A stretch of DNA of 64,000 bases, taken from the NCBI GenBank assembly GCA_050084985.1, contig JBITNC010000001.1, positions 156,736,001 through 156,800,000 of the forward strand. Direction: 5' to 3'. The notes under the pieces were generated by a model. That model saw nothing but the letters and a program-made list of their open reading frames with translations, searched no databases and was not told where the DNA came from. Made by a program: the position numbers and the translations under genes. Source of the stretch: Nageia nagi (taxonomy: Eukaryota > Pinophyta). This document shows positions 45,056-53,607 of this stretch, one piece after another (the first letter of the stretch is position 1; each line of letters begins with the position of its first letter).

Positions 45056-46317
45056 TGTAAGGATTCAAACACAAACTCAAGTGCAATTAAGCAAATTCAA
45101 CTCAACAAGATCCCACGCCTAGCCTACAAGGGCATCCACAAGCATACAAACCCTCATAGTGCCAACATTAGGGTTAGGGCATTAATTACCAACTTCCACA
45201 ATACAACAATGCCAATGTCTAGCTTACACATGCAAGAATAGATAATCAAAGCATAACGTTCCAATAATGGACAATAACACAATATAACATTAGATCCAAA
45301 TGCCCAACGACTATATAGAAGATATGAATGTCACAACAATACAATACCAAGCTCCCAGAGCTAGATGTTGGTCTCCAAGGAGCGAACTACGGCAAATCAT
45401 GTAACCTCAATGTTGGTCGAACAAGTAGAACCATGGGACAACCTCGCTCTCTCAGAACCTGAATCCTCTCCACTGAAGGAGCCCTCCTCTGATCTTGGCG
45501 ACCAACTGAATGGTAGAAGCTCAACCTCGAAATACCACTGGATGGGCAAGGGTGCTACACCAATGTCGTAGATAATCAGGATCCCTCAGCCTGATAGCCC
45601 TCCTAGATGCGACACCTAAGGGATTACTTAGCGCTGCTAAGACTTGTGCCCACAGAATGGTATCAAGAGATAATAGTGTAATCAAGTATATCCAACAATG
45701 AGGCTCCAATGCCTCTTTATACACTCAACTTTGTCTGGATCTCACCTAGGAGTCATCACTCGACTCCTTAATCCCAACGTTAGCCTCCTGGGGGCCCAAA
45801 ATGCCCAACGTGGGTGCCTAGGGGTCAAGCATGCCAACGTGGGGGCCTGGAGTGCCATAAATTCCAATGTGGGGGTCTAGGAGTGTCACGAATGCCCAAC
45901 ATGGGTCTGAGAGCCATGTGTGGGGTTTAGGTGTCATAATGAGCCAACGTGGGGGTCTAGGAGTGCCACGAAAGCCCAACGTGGGTCTGGGAGCCATGCG
46001 TGGGGTTTAGGTGTCATAATGGGCCAACGTGGGGGTCTAGGAGTCTCCCCATGGTTGGCGCATGTGTATAAGTGCCTATCCATCCACTTAAGTGTAAAAT
46101 AGACCTTGGGATTCCCACAATCAAGATCAGGATCTCCAAGTATAATTATACACCTAATCTATGCTTGAGAGGGAGACATCCCACTTGGGGTCCATTGACC
46201 CATTAAGTCTTCTATCCCAAGTTATAATGTGAAAGTACAATGCAATAATGAAATATATTACAAGAGGAATTCAATGGATTCCACAATTAATTACAATCAT
46301 GAAAGGGGGACATCACA
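45056..46317 (-). repeat. 5' LTR (family A) of E3, 1262 bp
   Basis: Plus-strand termini are TGTAAGGATTCAAACAC and GGGGGACATCACA. Its length excess over the partner is explained mainly by two extra 80 bp units at 45864-46023. Confidence 0.9.
45864..46023 (-). repeat. 80 bp tandem units inside LTR A
   Basis: CCAACGTGGGGGTCTAGGAG recurs at 45864 (as CCAATG...), 45944 and 46024 with 80 bp period. The partner LTR has the segment once. Confidence 0.9.
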
Positions 46318-46640
46318 CTTTTTTTTTTAATCTTCTTTGAGCTCAAGCTAGGACTTGAAAGAGATAATTCACCCAGACAACTGTTGCCAAGCCGAAGTCC
46401 ATCAAGCTTTTCATTGCAGATTCGAAGGGGCACTTCAAGCACACACCTTAAGTCCTAGAGATACATTCTTTTGATGGCTTTGTTCAATGGAAACTACTTC
46501 CTGTACATGGGCCTTAATGATCTAAATAAAACATTGTACAATCATGGTTGCAGCACCATGGTTGCAAGGAAGTGTTCTTGCGTACAATCAACAATCATAT
46601 TACATACCAGGATATGTACGTAATGCTTACTTGAACCCAA
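46318..46640 (+). other. 5' leader of the family D element, resumed after E3
   Basis: Sequence after the right E3 target site. It should continue from 31545. A T-run (46318-46328) opens it. No coding trace. Confidence 0.5.
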
Positions 46641-47352
46641 TCATAAAACAACCATAGGTTCAAAGTATGAATTCTAACTATCAATTGGTATCAGTGCAAC
46701 AATTATGCCACCCTCAATACAATACATGGAACCAAGTGAATAACTAGACGTCACCAATGCAACAGGCTTCTAATTGTTAGTATATTCCAGATCAGTCATA
46801 GGTTGTTATGCAAGCTACCCAACAAGAACAGTTAAGGGTGCAAGCTGCTTGGAATCATCAAGAAGAATAGCTAAGACTGCAGGTCGCATGGAAACATCAA
46901 CAAGACAGCTAAGGTTGCAAGCTATAGAAAAACAAACAAGAAGAACAATTAGGAAAAGTGATGGCAGGAATGATGATGAAAATGATGCAAGAAGTAGAGC
47001 AATTGAAAAAAGAACAATCGTAGGAAAATGCTTGTCGATGCCGCTTTTATCTACCTCATCCTAGCCCTATTTCAATCAAGGAAGTATCCCTGTGTAACGT
47101 AGTGGAAGTGGTAGAAGACGAAGTTGAGGGGGAAGTTCAAATCGATTCCATCCTATCAAGACCATCCCCATCTTTTCCTCCCTCCACCTCACAGGATTGC
47201 TTGGTTCACCTTGAAGATAGCTTGCAAGAAGAAGAAATGGCCCAAGAAGAAGAAGAGTATCAAGAAGAAGAGCATCAATCACTTTGGTTGTCTTTGTACC
47301 TTGAAGGCAAAAAATTTCACAATTGTGTGGTGAATACTCATTTCAAAAAGTA
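46641..47352 (+). pseudogene. Gag-like Gln-rich coiled-coil region of the D element
   Basis: The plus-strand frame with a few TAG stops at Gln codons reads a Pro/Gln/Asn-rich lead, then QATQQEQLRVQAAWNHQEE and LRLQVAWKHQQDS, a heptad-like duplication, MMMKMMQEVEQLKKEQS, and the acidic run 47102-47352 (VVEDEVEGEVQIDS, then EEEMAQEEEEYQEEEHQ). It ends LYLEGKKFHNCVVNTHFKK, the start of a protease-like domain. I read this as the C-terminal gag half and gag-protease junction of a Ty3/gypsy-like element. No zinc knuckle was found. Confidence 0.5.
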
Positions 47353-47600
47353 ATGTAATATCACTTGCAACTTGTTGCGAAGTTGAACTTACTCCTACCC
47401 CAATCCCGGGCTACCAAGAATATGCTCATCCATAAATAGTCGAGATGCTAGAGAATGTTTGTGTGCGAGTCATTGGATCACAAGTGCAATGTTCTCTAGA
47501 CGTCATGGTGGTAGATATGTCAAAAGACATGTCCGATTCAAATCCAACTTGGTAAAGAATGGGTCTATTCCTTGGATAGGCTTAACTCATCAAATTCTTT
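47353..47600 (+). pseudogene. First protease-like copy, frameshifted remainder
   Basis: After FHNCVVNTHFKK the frame breaks, but conceptual pieces parallel the second copy: CEVELTPTPIPGYQEYAHP, ENVCVRVIGSQVQCSLDVMV and a VDMSKDM block, matching CEAGLVSTPHDTEILEC, LKQICIRLEGSLVQHFLDIL and VDFPMPMP downstream. The position of the catalytic triplet reads Asn-Thr-His. Confidence 0.55.
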
Positions 47601-47695
47601 TGTAAATGAAGATGGCCAAGACTGTGAAACACATGAGAAACCCAAACCTTGCTTATCAAAAGAATCAAGCATGGAAGAAGAGGTAAATTCAAGAA

Positions 47696-48682
47696 GTGCA
47701 GGAGCATCAGCCATTTGAGATATCTATCTGCTTTTATGAAGGCAAAGTGTTCCATAATTGTATAGTGCATCCAACTGCAAATATAAATACAATGTCACAT
47801 GAGGCCTATTGTGAGGCTGGACTTGTCTCAACCCCACATGATACAGAAATATTGGAATGCAATTATTATGAAATCAAAATAGTTGGGATCTTGAAGCAGA
47901 TATGCATACGCCTTGAAGGATCACTAGTACAACATTTCCTAGACATCCTAGTCGTGGATTTTCCTATGCCAATGCCAATCTTGTTCAGTAAAGAATGGAT
48001 CCACATCTTGGGCGATTATGATGCTCCATGCTTTATTGGAGATGAGGGAGGGATGTTAGAGAGCAAAAATTGTTGCTCTTCCCAAAAGAGGCAAGACCCT
48101 GAAGAGTCCATGCATGAAGATATCCCTGAAGAATTTACTTTTGAATTCTTCTTTGATGATCAATCAAGTGAGATAGGGTTGGAGAAAGACTATGTTGATG
48201 ATGAACATGATCTTGAGCTTAACCCACAATTGGAGTCCAATGATGATGATGCCAAAGATAACCCCATGAGCCTTGAAATAGAAATAAAAGAATCCTCTAA
48301 TCTGGAATATGAAGATCAAGTCCAAGAATGGAGTATTATAATTGATGACTTGTTGTCCATGCAAGAGAAAGAAGCTGCAATTGAAGAAAAACAAGAAGAG
48401 ATGGTAGAGAACCCTTTTGATTTAGATATTAGAGACATTGAAGAAGCTCTATATGGCAAAACACATGAGTTGGCACACTTGAATGCATATGAGGTCCCAA
48501 GCATGGATGACATTGATCGCTTGTTGTTACAGGCGAATGAAGACATATTTGAAGTACAACAAGAAGGTATAATGAATGAACCTTTTGGGCTAGAATTTGA
48601 AGATGTCGAAGATTCTCTATTTTTTCAAGCACAAGAACTGTCACAACAGGATATTGAGGATGCTCTAATTGTTCAAGTATAA
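47696..48682 (+). CDS. Protease-like fold plus long acidic region, 328 codons open
   Basis: The first 110 residues follow the retropepsin-like layout of some plant gypsy elements: FEISICFYEGKVFHNCIVHP, NTMSHEAYCEAGLVS, KIVGILKQICIRLEG, FLDILVVDFPMPMPILFSKE and WIHILGDYDAPCFIGDEGG. Where the catalytic Asp-Thr-Gly should lie it reads His-Pro-Thr, so enzymatic activity is unlikely. The following 210 residues are rich in Asp/Glu with two similar blocks (EEMVENPFDLDIRDIEEAL and EGIMNEPFGLEFEDVEDSL), an internal duplication. The frame is open from before 47696 to TAA at 48680. The ATG at 47696 is only the first Met. No known domain was recognised in the acidic part. Confidence 0.55.
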   Translation: MQEHQPFEISICFYEGKVFHNCIVHPTANINTMSHEAYCEAGLVSTPHDTEILECNYYEIKIVGILKQICIRLEGSLVQHFLDILVVDFPMPMPILFSKEWIHILGDYDAPCFIGDEGGMLESKNCCSSQKRQDPEESMHEDIPEEFTFEFFFDDQSSEIGLEKDYVDDEHDLELNPQLESNDDDAKDNPMSLEIEIKESSNLEYEDQVQEWSIIIDDLLSMQEKEAAIEEKQEEMVENPFDLDIRDIEEALYGKTHELAHLNAYEVPSMDDIDRLLLQANEDIFEVQQEGIMNEPFGLEFEDVEDSLFFQAQELSQQDIEDALIVQV

Positions 48683-48685
48683 GAA

Positions 48686-49075
48686 ATGATATATTGCAAT
48701 GGACATAAGATTGAAGACATTGGTGACACCACTAGAGGATATTTCTTATCAGAAGATAATGAAGGTACAGTGGAGACAAAATCAGAACATGCATTGGAAG
48801 AATTTGAATTGATAGTTGATCATGAGGTTGGTCTTGATAAGTATCAAGTTTATATTGCTACAATCCTTATGCCTCAGTGTTCATATTTCCCATTTTTTGG
48901 CAATGAAGAGGTTGCAAGTTATGAGAGTCAGGATCAAGTGGTTGTTACGGGTGAGATGGTGTTGAAGGCATCTCCAATAGTTGATGCCTTATACCATGAG
49001 TTGGTATACAAGAAAAGCCTTACGCCTACTTCTTTCATTGATCTATATCAACTCATTGGAAGGATTCTCACGTGA
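48686..49075 (+). CDS. Continuation of the acidic frame after one stop
   Basis: In the same frame as the preceding region, separated by a single TAA (GTATAAGAA, probably from CAA). It reads MIYCNGHKIEDIGDTTRGYF, then EFELIVDHEVGLDKYQVYIA, ASPIVDALYHELVYKKS and LYQLIGRILT. Together with the upstream part this would be a frame of about 460 codons. No family was recognised. RT and integrase are absent; the element is cut by the chromovirus block at about 49260. Confidence 0.5.
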   Translation: MIYCNGHKIEDIGDTTRGYFLSEDNEGTVETKSEHALEEFELIVDHEVGLDKYQVYIATILMPQCSYFPFFGNEEVASYESQDQVVVTGEMVLKASPIVDALYHELVYKKSLTPTSFIDLYQLIGRILT

Positions 49076-49261
49076 GCTAACCCTCATGGGTGTTGAATAT
49101 GTCCTTCTCAAGATGTTGAAGCCCTTTGTTGTACTCACTCAATCAGCTAGGAGACATGTTATGTGAAGACAAACATACACAATGTTATCACTTGGATGGA
49201 GATCAAAACAAGATCTTTGATCCCGGTATCAACGAAGTCTTTTATCTTGTAGTTTAGTGTA
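49076..49261. other. Junction between D element and chromovirus block
   Basis: AT-rich sequence with no recognised feature. Homology to the chromovirus begins at about 49262 with a shift to GC-rich sequence. Confidence 0.5.
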
Positions 49262-50021
49262 TATAGTGCATATGCCGAGTAGACGATGTCACAATCGTAC
49301 TCGGCCAGTTTGTCTTGCCAGCGGGCCTGCTTGCTGAACAACTTCTTCTCGGTTTGGAAGTATTGTTCGAGATGTTGTCCATCAGCACAGTAAATAGGGC
49401 CGCCAACAGGTAATGTCTCCAAGTCCTTAGGCAGTGGATGATGCCGACCACCTCCACTCGGCATCCTTGAACTTGCACGACTTGTACGCTATCGAATGCC
49501 CATCCTGTATGAGGACCCTGCCTAACGCAAAGTCCGACACGTCCATCTGCACCGTGAAAGGCCGAGTGAAGTCTGGCAGACCCAAGACTGGCAGCGAGAC
49601 GAGTCGGGCCTTTCACTCCTCGAACGCTTTCTGGCACGGCCCGAACCAGCTTCACGGTTTCTCCTTCTTGGTCAAATCGGTTAAGGGCGTGGCTATCTTG
49701 GAATACCCCTCAACGAACCGTCGATAGTAGTTTGCCAGACCCAAAAGACCTGACCTCATGCACATTCCGCGGTGGCTCCCAATCTCTAATGGCCTCTATC
49801 TTCTATGGGTCCAATTTGATCTGCCCACGGCCCACGACGTGGCCCAAGAACTGGACTTCCTCCATGCCAAAGGAGCACTTCTCCTGTTTCACAAACAGCT
49901 TGGCATCCCTCAGCAACTTAAAGACCTAGTCCAGGTGCGCGGCGTGCTCTTCCATGGTCTTGGAGTAGACCAAGATGTCGTCCAGGTACACCACAATGCA
50001 TTTGTCTAGCAGGGATCGAAA
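49262..50021 (-). pseudogene. Inverted chromovirus RT/RNase H segment
   Basis: The minus-strand reading from 50020 gives [67 protein letters not shown], then RNase H traces (GIIHCLRTWRHYLLAALFT, RWQDKLAEYDCDIVY). It corresponds to 54530-55300 of the second copy in the same orientation. Its own downstream continuation (VVADA-SRKGQL) lies at 50022 on the opposite strand. The segment is thus inverted relative to the rest of its element. Frameshifts and stops are present. Confidence 0.82.
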
Positions 50022-51723
50022 ATGTTGTGGCTGACGCAGAAGCAGGAAAGGGCAGTTGGCGCTCGACTACCAGTTAGCCACTTTGTAAGCAGCAGCAACC
50101 AGTCCGGTTAGTACCCACGGAGAGAGCAGACTAGTGTTGGACGACGAGCTCCTTGACTTGATCAAGGAAGGACTGAAAGTGGACCCGCAGGCTGCGAGCC
50201 TAATCAAGATCATGGAGAGAAAAATGGCTAGGGGGAGGATTCTTCGGCACAAGGTAGTAGACGGTCTGCTCCTGTTCCAAAACACGCGGGTCTACGTGTT
50301 GAAGTTCAAAGACATGTGAAAACGGATTTTGAAAGAGTGCCATGATGCACCGTGGGCTGGGCACCCTGGAAGATAGAGAACTTTGGCCTTGCTAGAGAGG
50401 GGATTCTACTGGCCAAGCCTAGAGAAGGATGTGGCAGAGTATGTGCGGTCCTGCCTAATCTGTCATCAGGACAAGGCCGAGAACAAAAAACCGCACGGGC
50501 TGTTGCAGCCCTTGCTTGTCCCGGTCCGACCCTAGGCGAGCATAAGTATGGACTTCATCGTCAGACTACCCAAGGTAGATGGCTTCAATAGCATCATGGT
50601 GGTCATGGACCGTTTCCCTAAGTACATGACGTTCGTTCTATGCAAGATAGGCTACACGACGGAGGTGGTTGCCAAGCACTTTTTCAAACACGTCGTGAAG
50701 TACTAGGGGATGCCGTTGAGCATCGTGTCAGACCGGGATGCACGGTTCACAAGCAATTTTTGGAGAGCGTTGTTCAAGCTGATGGGCAGTGCCTTGTTCA
50801 TGTCAACCAGCTACCACCCAGAAACGGATGGCCAGACGAAGCAGATCAACCGAGTGTTGGAAGATTATCTGCGGCACTACATCTCGGACAACCAGAAGGA
50901 TTGGCCCAAGCTGCTAGACTGCACGCAATTCTATTACAACTGCCACAAGGGCCGATCAAGTAAGTACTCCCCGTTCGAGCTAGCGATCGAACAGCAACCC
51001 ATGACCCCGCACACGATCGTCGCGACCTACCTGAGAGGAGACGTGGAGGCATCTCAATACCTGAAGACTTGGCATGATCGGTAGGACTTAGCAAGGATGC
51101 ATCTTCTGTAGGCCAACAAGAGGATGAAACAGCACATCGATGGGACAAGAAGGGATGTCGAGTTTCAGGTAGGCGACAAGGTGATTCTACAGTCGGACAC
51201 GGAGCACTAGCCACTTCCAACCGGACAAAGTAAGGCGTTGGCGCACAGGTGGGAAGGGCCATTCCAGGTAATCCAGAAAGTGGGCCGGGTCGCGTACAAG
51301 CTTCAACTACCGAACTGGATGAAGATACACCACGTGTTCCATGTGAAGCTGCTCAAAACATTTGTGGAGGACACGGAGGATCCTGCACGGAGTCACCCAA
51401 CCAGACTGCCCATCCACTTAGTGAACGAGCCAAGGCGGAAAGTAACCGGGGTGCTGGCGCAGAGGAAGGTCTACTTCAAGAACCGTGTGGAGCGCGAGTA
51501 CCTAGTGACCTGGGAGGACGACGGCATGCTAGAGACGACGTGGGAGAAAGCGGACAACTTGTGGCCGTTCGTCGATCAGGTCCAGGCGTTCCTGAATAAG
51601 AACCCAGAGTTGGTGCCTTGGACGCGCGGGTGCATGGCGATGAGGGCATTGCTGAATCAACCAGGGGAGTATGTGGTGGGGAAAACACTGTTCCCCACTC
51701 GCCAGCTGACTACTGGCATCTAA
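50022..51723 (+). pseudogene. Chromovirus RNase H tail, integrase and chromodomain, plus copy
   Basis: The plus strand starts VVADA then KGQLALDYQLATL and LDLIKEGLKVDPQ. Integrase zinc-domain pieces follow (ILRHKVVDGLLLFQNTRVYV, GFYWP-like and CLICHQDKAE-like blocks split over frames), then core blocks IVSDRDARFTSNFWRALFKL, TSYHPETDGQTKQINRVLED and PKLLDCTQFYYNCHKG. The C-terminal domain reads WEGPFQVIQKVGRVAYKLQL and HHVFHVKLLK, and the chromodomain EREYLVTWEDDGMLETTWEK lies at about 51490-51550. The Glu of the DDE triad reads Lys (GQTKQIN versus GQMERIN in the other copy). The open run 51238-51723 covers the integrase C-terminus and chromodomain. Confidence 0.88.
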
Positions 51724-51859
51724 GCTCTCCTGTGCCCTTATGATCTCAACCTTCAAAGCGACCAAGCCTTCCTGCCTTCTGAGCCTTCCAAACCGTGCAC
51801 CCAAGAGATCTAGCAGCCACCTAACTTCTGCCCTTGCGATCTGAACAAGCGGGCAATGG

Positions 51860-52263
51860 GTCAACTCCGCCAATTGGTCGACTGGGCGGACCAAGTCTGA
51901 GTCTGTGCATAGTGTCTGTTCATAAGGTTGGTGAGCATTCTCGGCGGTACCCGACTCGCAAGTCCATGTCGTGGTCTATGCGGTGCCCAACTCGTAAGTT
52001 CGTGTCATGGTCTGTGCGGTGCCCAACTCGCAAGTTCGTATCATGGTCTGTTTGGCCTTTGAGCCCACGTATTGTACTCCTGGACGGTTTGATCAGTCAG
52101 TATAATAAAACAAACATTTTTCTTAAGACTTGTGCAATCTGTTCCTTGTGCATGTGTTTGTTTACTGACTTGTTTGTTTAGCTTTCTGCTACGTGTTGTT
52201 TTGGCGCTAACCTTGCAGGTCGTTTAGCTTTCCGGTGACCTTGTATTCACCCGTGTCCGTGCA
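51860..52263 (+). repeat. 3' LTR of the plus chromovirus copy (left end approximate)
   Basis: Non-coding sequence after the chromodomain frame that matches the minus copy's LTR in reverse. It ends CCGTGTCCGTGCA at 52263. It contains three 36 bp units. Confidence 0.65.
51945..52052 (+). repeat. 36 bp tandem repeat, three units, in the chromovirus LTR
   Basis: Units start CGGTACCCGACTCGCAAG (51945), CGGTGCCCAACTCGTAAG (51981) and CGGTGCCCAACTCGCAAG (52017). The minus copy has a single unit (about 52555-52590). Confidence 0.9.
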
Positions 52264-52730
52264 TGTGGGGCTTGGAATCGAACGATGGGCGATTCGGCAA
52301 ACCGCACACGACACCGGCTCTTCCTGGCTAAACGCACGGACACGGGCGAATACAAGGTCATTAGACTACACCTCTTCACGCGTCGACCTGCAGGGTTAGC
52401 GCCAAAACAACACGCAGCAGAAAGCCAAACAAACAAGTCAGTAAACAAACACATGCACAAGGAACAGATTGCACAAGTCTTAAGAAAAATGTCCATTTTA
52501 TTATACTGACAAATCAAACCGTCCAGGAGTACAATACGTGGGCTCGAAGGCCAAATAGACCATGATACGGACTTGCGAGTTGGGCACCGCTGAGAATGCT
52601 CGCCAACCTTATGAACAGACGCTATATACAAGACACTATGCACAGACTTAGACTTCGTCCGCCCAACCGGCCGACTAGAGGAGTTGACCCACTGCCCACA
52701 CACTCAAATCGCAAGGCAAAAGTCAGGTGG
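52264..52730 (-). repeat. 3' LTR of the minus chromovirus copy plus junction
   Basis: From about 52320 upward it is the reverse complement of the plus LTR, for example the block around GTTAGCGCCAAAACAACACG. The 57 bp between (52264-52320) has no partner in the other arm. It is either a spacer or the terminal part of this LTR (minus end CCCCACA). Confidence 0.65.
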
Positions 52731-52919
52731 TTGTCCGATTGCTTGGGTACATGATTTGGAAGGCTCAGAAGGCAGGAAGGCTTGGTCACTTTGAAGGCTG
52801 AGATCACAAGGGCGCAGGAGAGCTTGGACGCCAGTAGTCAGCTGGAAGTGTTTTCCCAACCAAATACTCCCCCGGTTGATTCGGCAACGCCCTCGTCGCC
52901 GTGCACTTGCCCGTCCGTC

Positions 52920-53607
52920 TAAGGCACCAACTCTAGGTTCTTGTCCAGGAACACCTGCACTTGATCGACGAATGGCCACAAGTTGTCCGCTTTCTCCCAC
53001 ATTGTCTCCAGCATGCTACCGTCCTCCCAAGTCACTAGGTACTCATGCTCCACGTGGTTCTTGAAGTAGACCTTCCTCTACGCTAGCACCTCGGTTACTT
53101 TCCGCCCCGATTCGTTTCACTAAGTGGATGGGCGGTCTGGTTGGGCGACTTCGCACAGGATCCTCCATGTCCACAAACAGTTTGAGCAGCTTCACATGGA
53201 ACACGGGGTGTGTCTTCATCCAGTTCGGCAGCTAAAGCTTGTATGCAACCTGGCCCACTTTTTGGATTACCTGGAATGGTCCTTCCCATCTGCGCGTCAG
53301 GGCCTTACTCTGTCCGGTTGGAGGTGGATGGTGCTCCGCGTCCAACCGTAGCATCACCTTGTCGCCTACCTGAAACTCGACGTCCCTTGTCATCCTATCG
53401 ACGTGTTGCTTCATCCTCTCGCTGGCCTGCAAAAGATGCATCCTCACTAAGTCATGTTGATCATGCCAAGTCTTCAGGTATTGAGACGCCTTTGCGTCTC
53501 CTCCAAGGTAAGTCGTGACGACCGTGTGCGGAGTCAGGCTGCTTTCCAGTTGCCAACTTGAACGGGGAGTACTTACTCGACTAGCTCTTGTGGCAGTTGT
53601 AGCAGAA
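52920..53607 (-). pseudogene. Minus chromovirus copy: integrase C-terminus and chromodomain
   Basis: The minus strand reads VTTYLGGDAKASQYLKTWHD, SERMKQHVDRMTRDVEFQVG then RRWEGPFQVIQKVGQVAYKL. After a stop and frameshift, LPNWMKTHPVFHVKLLKLF and the chromodomain EHEYLVTWEDGSMLETMWEK with ADNLWPFVDQV follow (about 53050-52950). The chromodomain directs integration to heterochromatin in this clade. The domain order and sequence match the plus copy at 50960-51600. Confidence 0.85.

Larger units (their letters stand above)
31546..46317 (-). mobile_element. E3: non-autonomous gag-PR LTR element, 14.8 kb with nested insert
   Basis: It is bounded by family A LTRs (31546-32649 and 45056-46317) with flanking 5-mers CTTTC and CTTTT, a target duplication with one C/T difference. 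On the minus strand the primer site lies at 45041-45055 and the polypurine tract at about 32650-32665. Removing the 9.35 kb element E4 leaves about 5.4 kb holding gag, a protease-like domain and a repeat-rich 3' region. No reverse transcriptase, RNase H or integrase trace exists, so it must have moved with help from another element. It is TR-GAG-like in layout. It inserted into the family D element. Confidence 0.85.

Noticed and set aside
49758-50009. Plus-strand 83-codon frame in the chromovirus block
   Set aside because: Antisense of the inverted RT segment (YLDD on the minus strand).
52264-52335. Possible tRNA on the minus strand (GTTCGATTCC B-box-like, TAGCCAGGAAGAGCCGG A-box-like)
   Set aside because: The ends do not pair into an acceptor stem and no anticodon arm could be drawn. 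It is better read as the junction or terminal part of the chromovirus LTR.
51834-52703. Open frames with 12-residue repeats around the chromovirus junction
   Set aside because: Translations of the LTR and its 36 bp repeat. They lie downstream of the true chromodomain frames.
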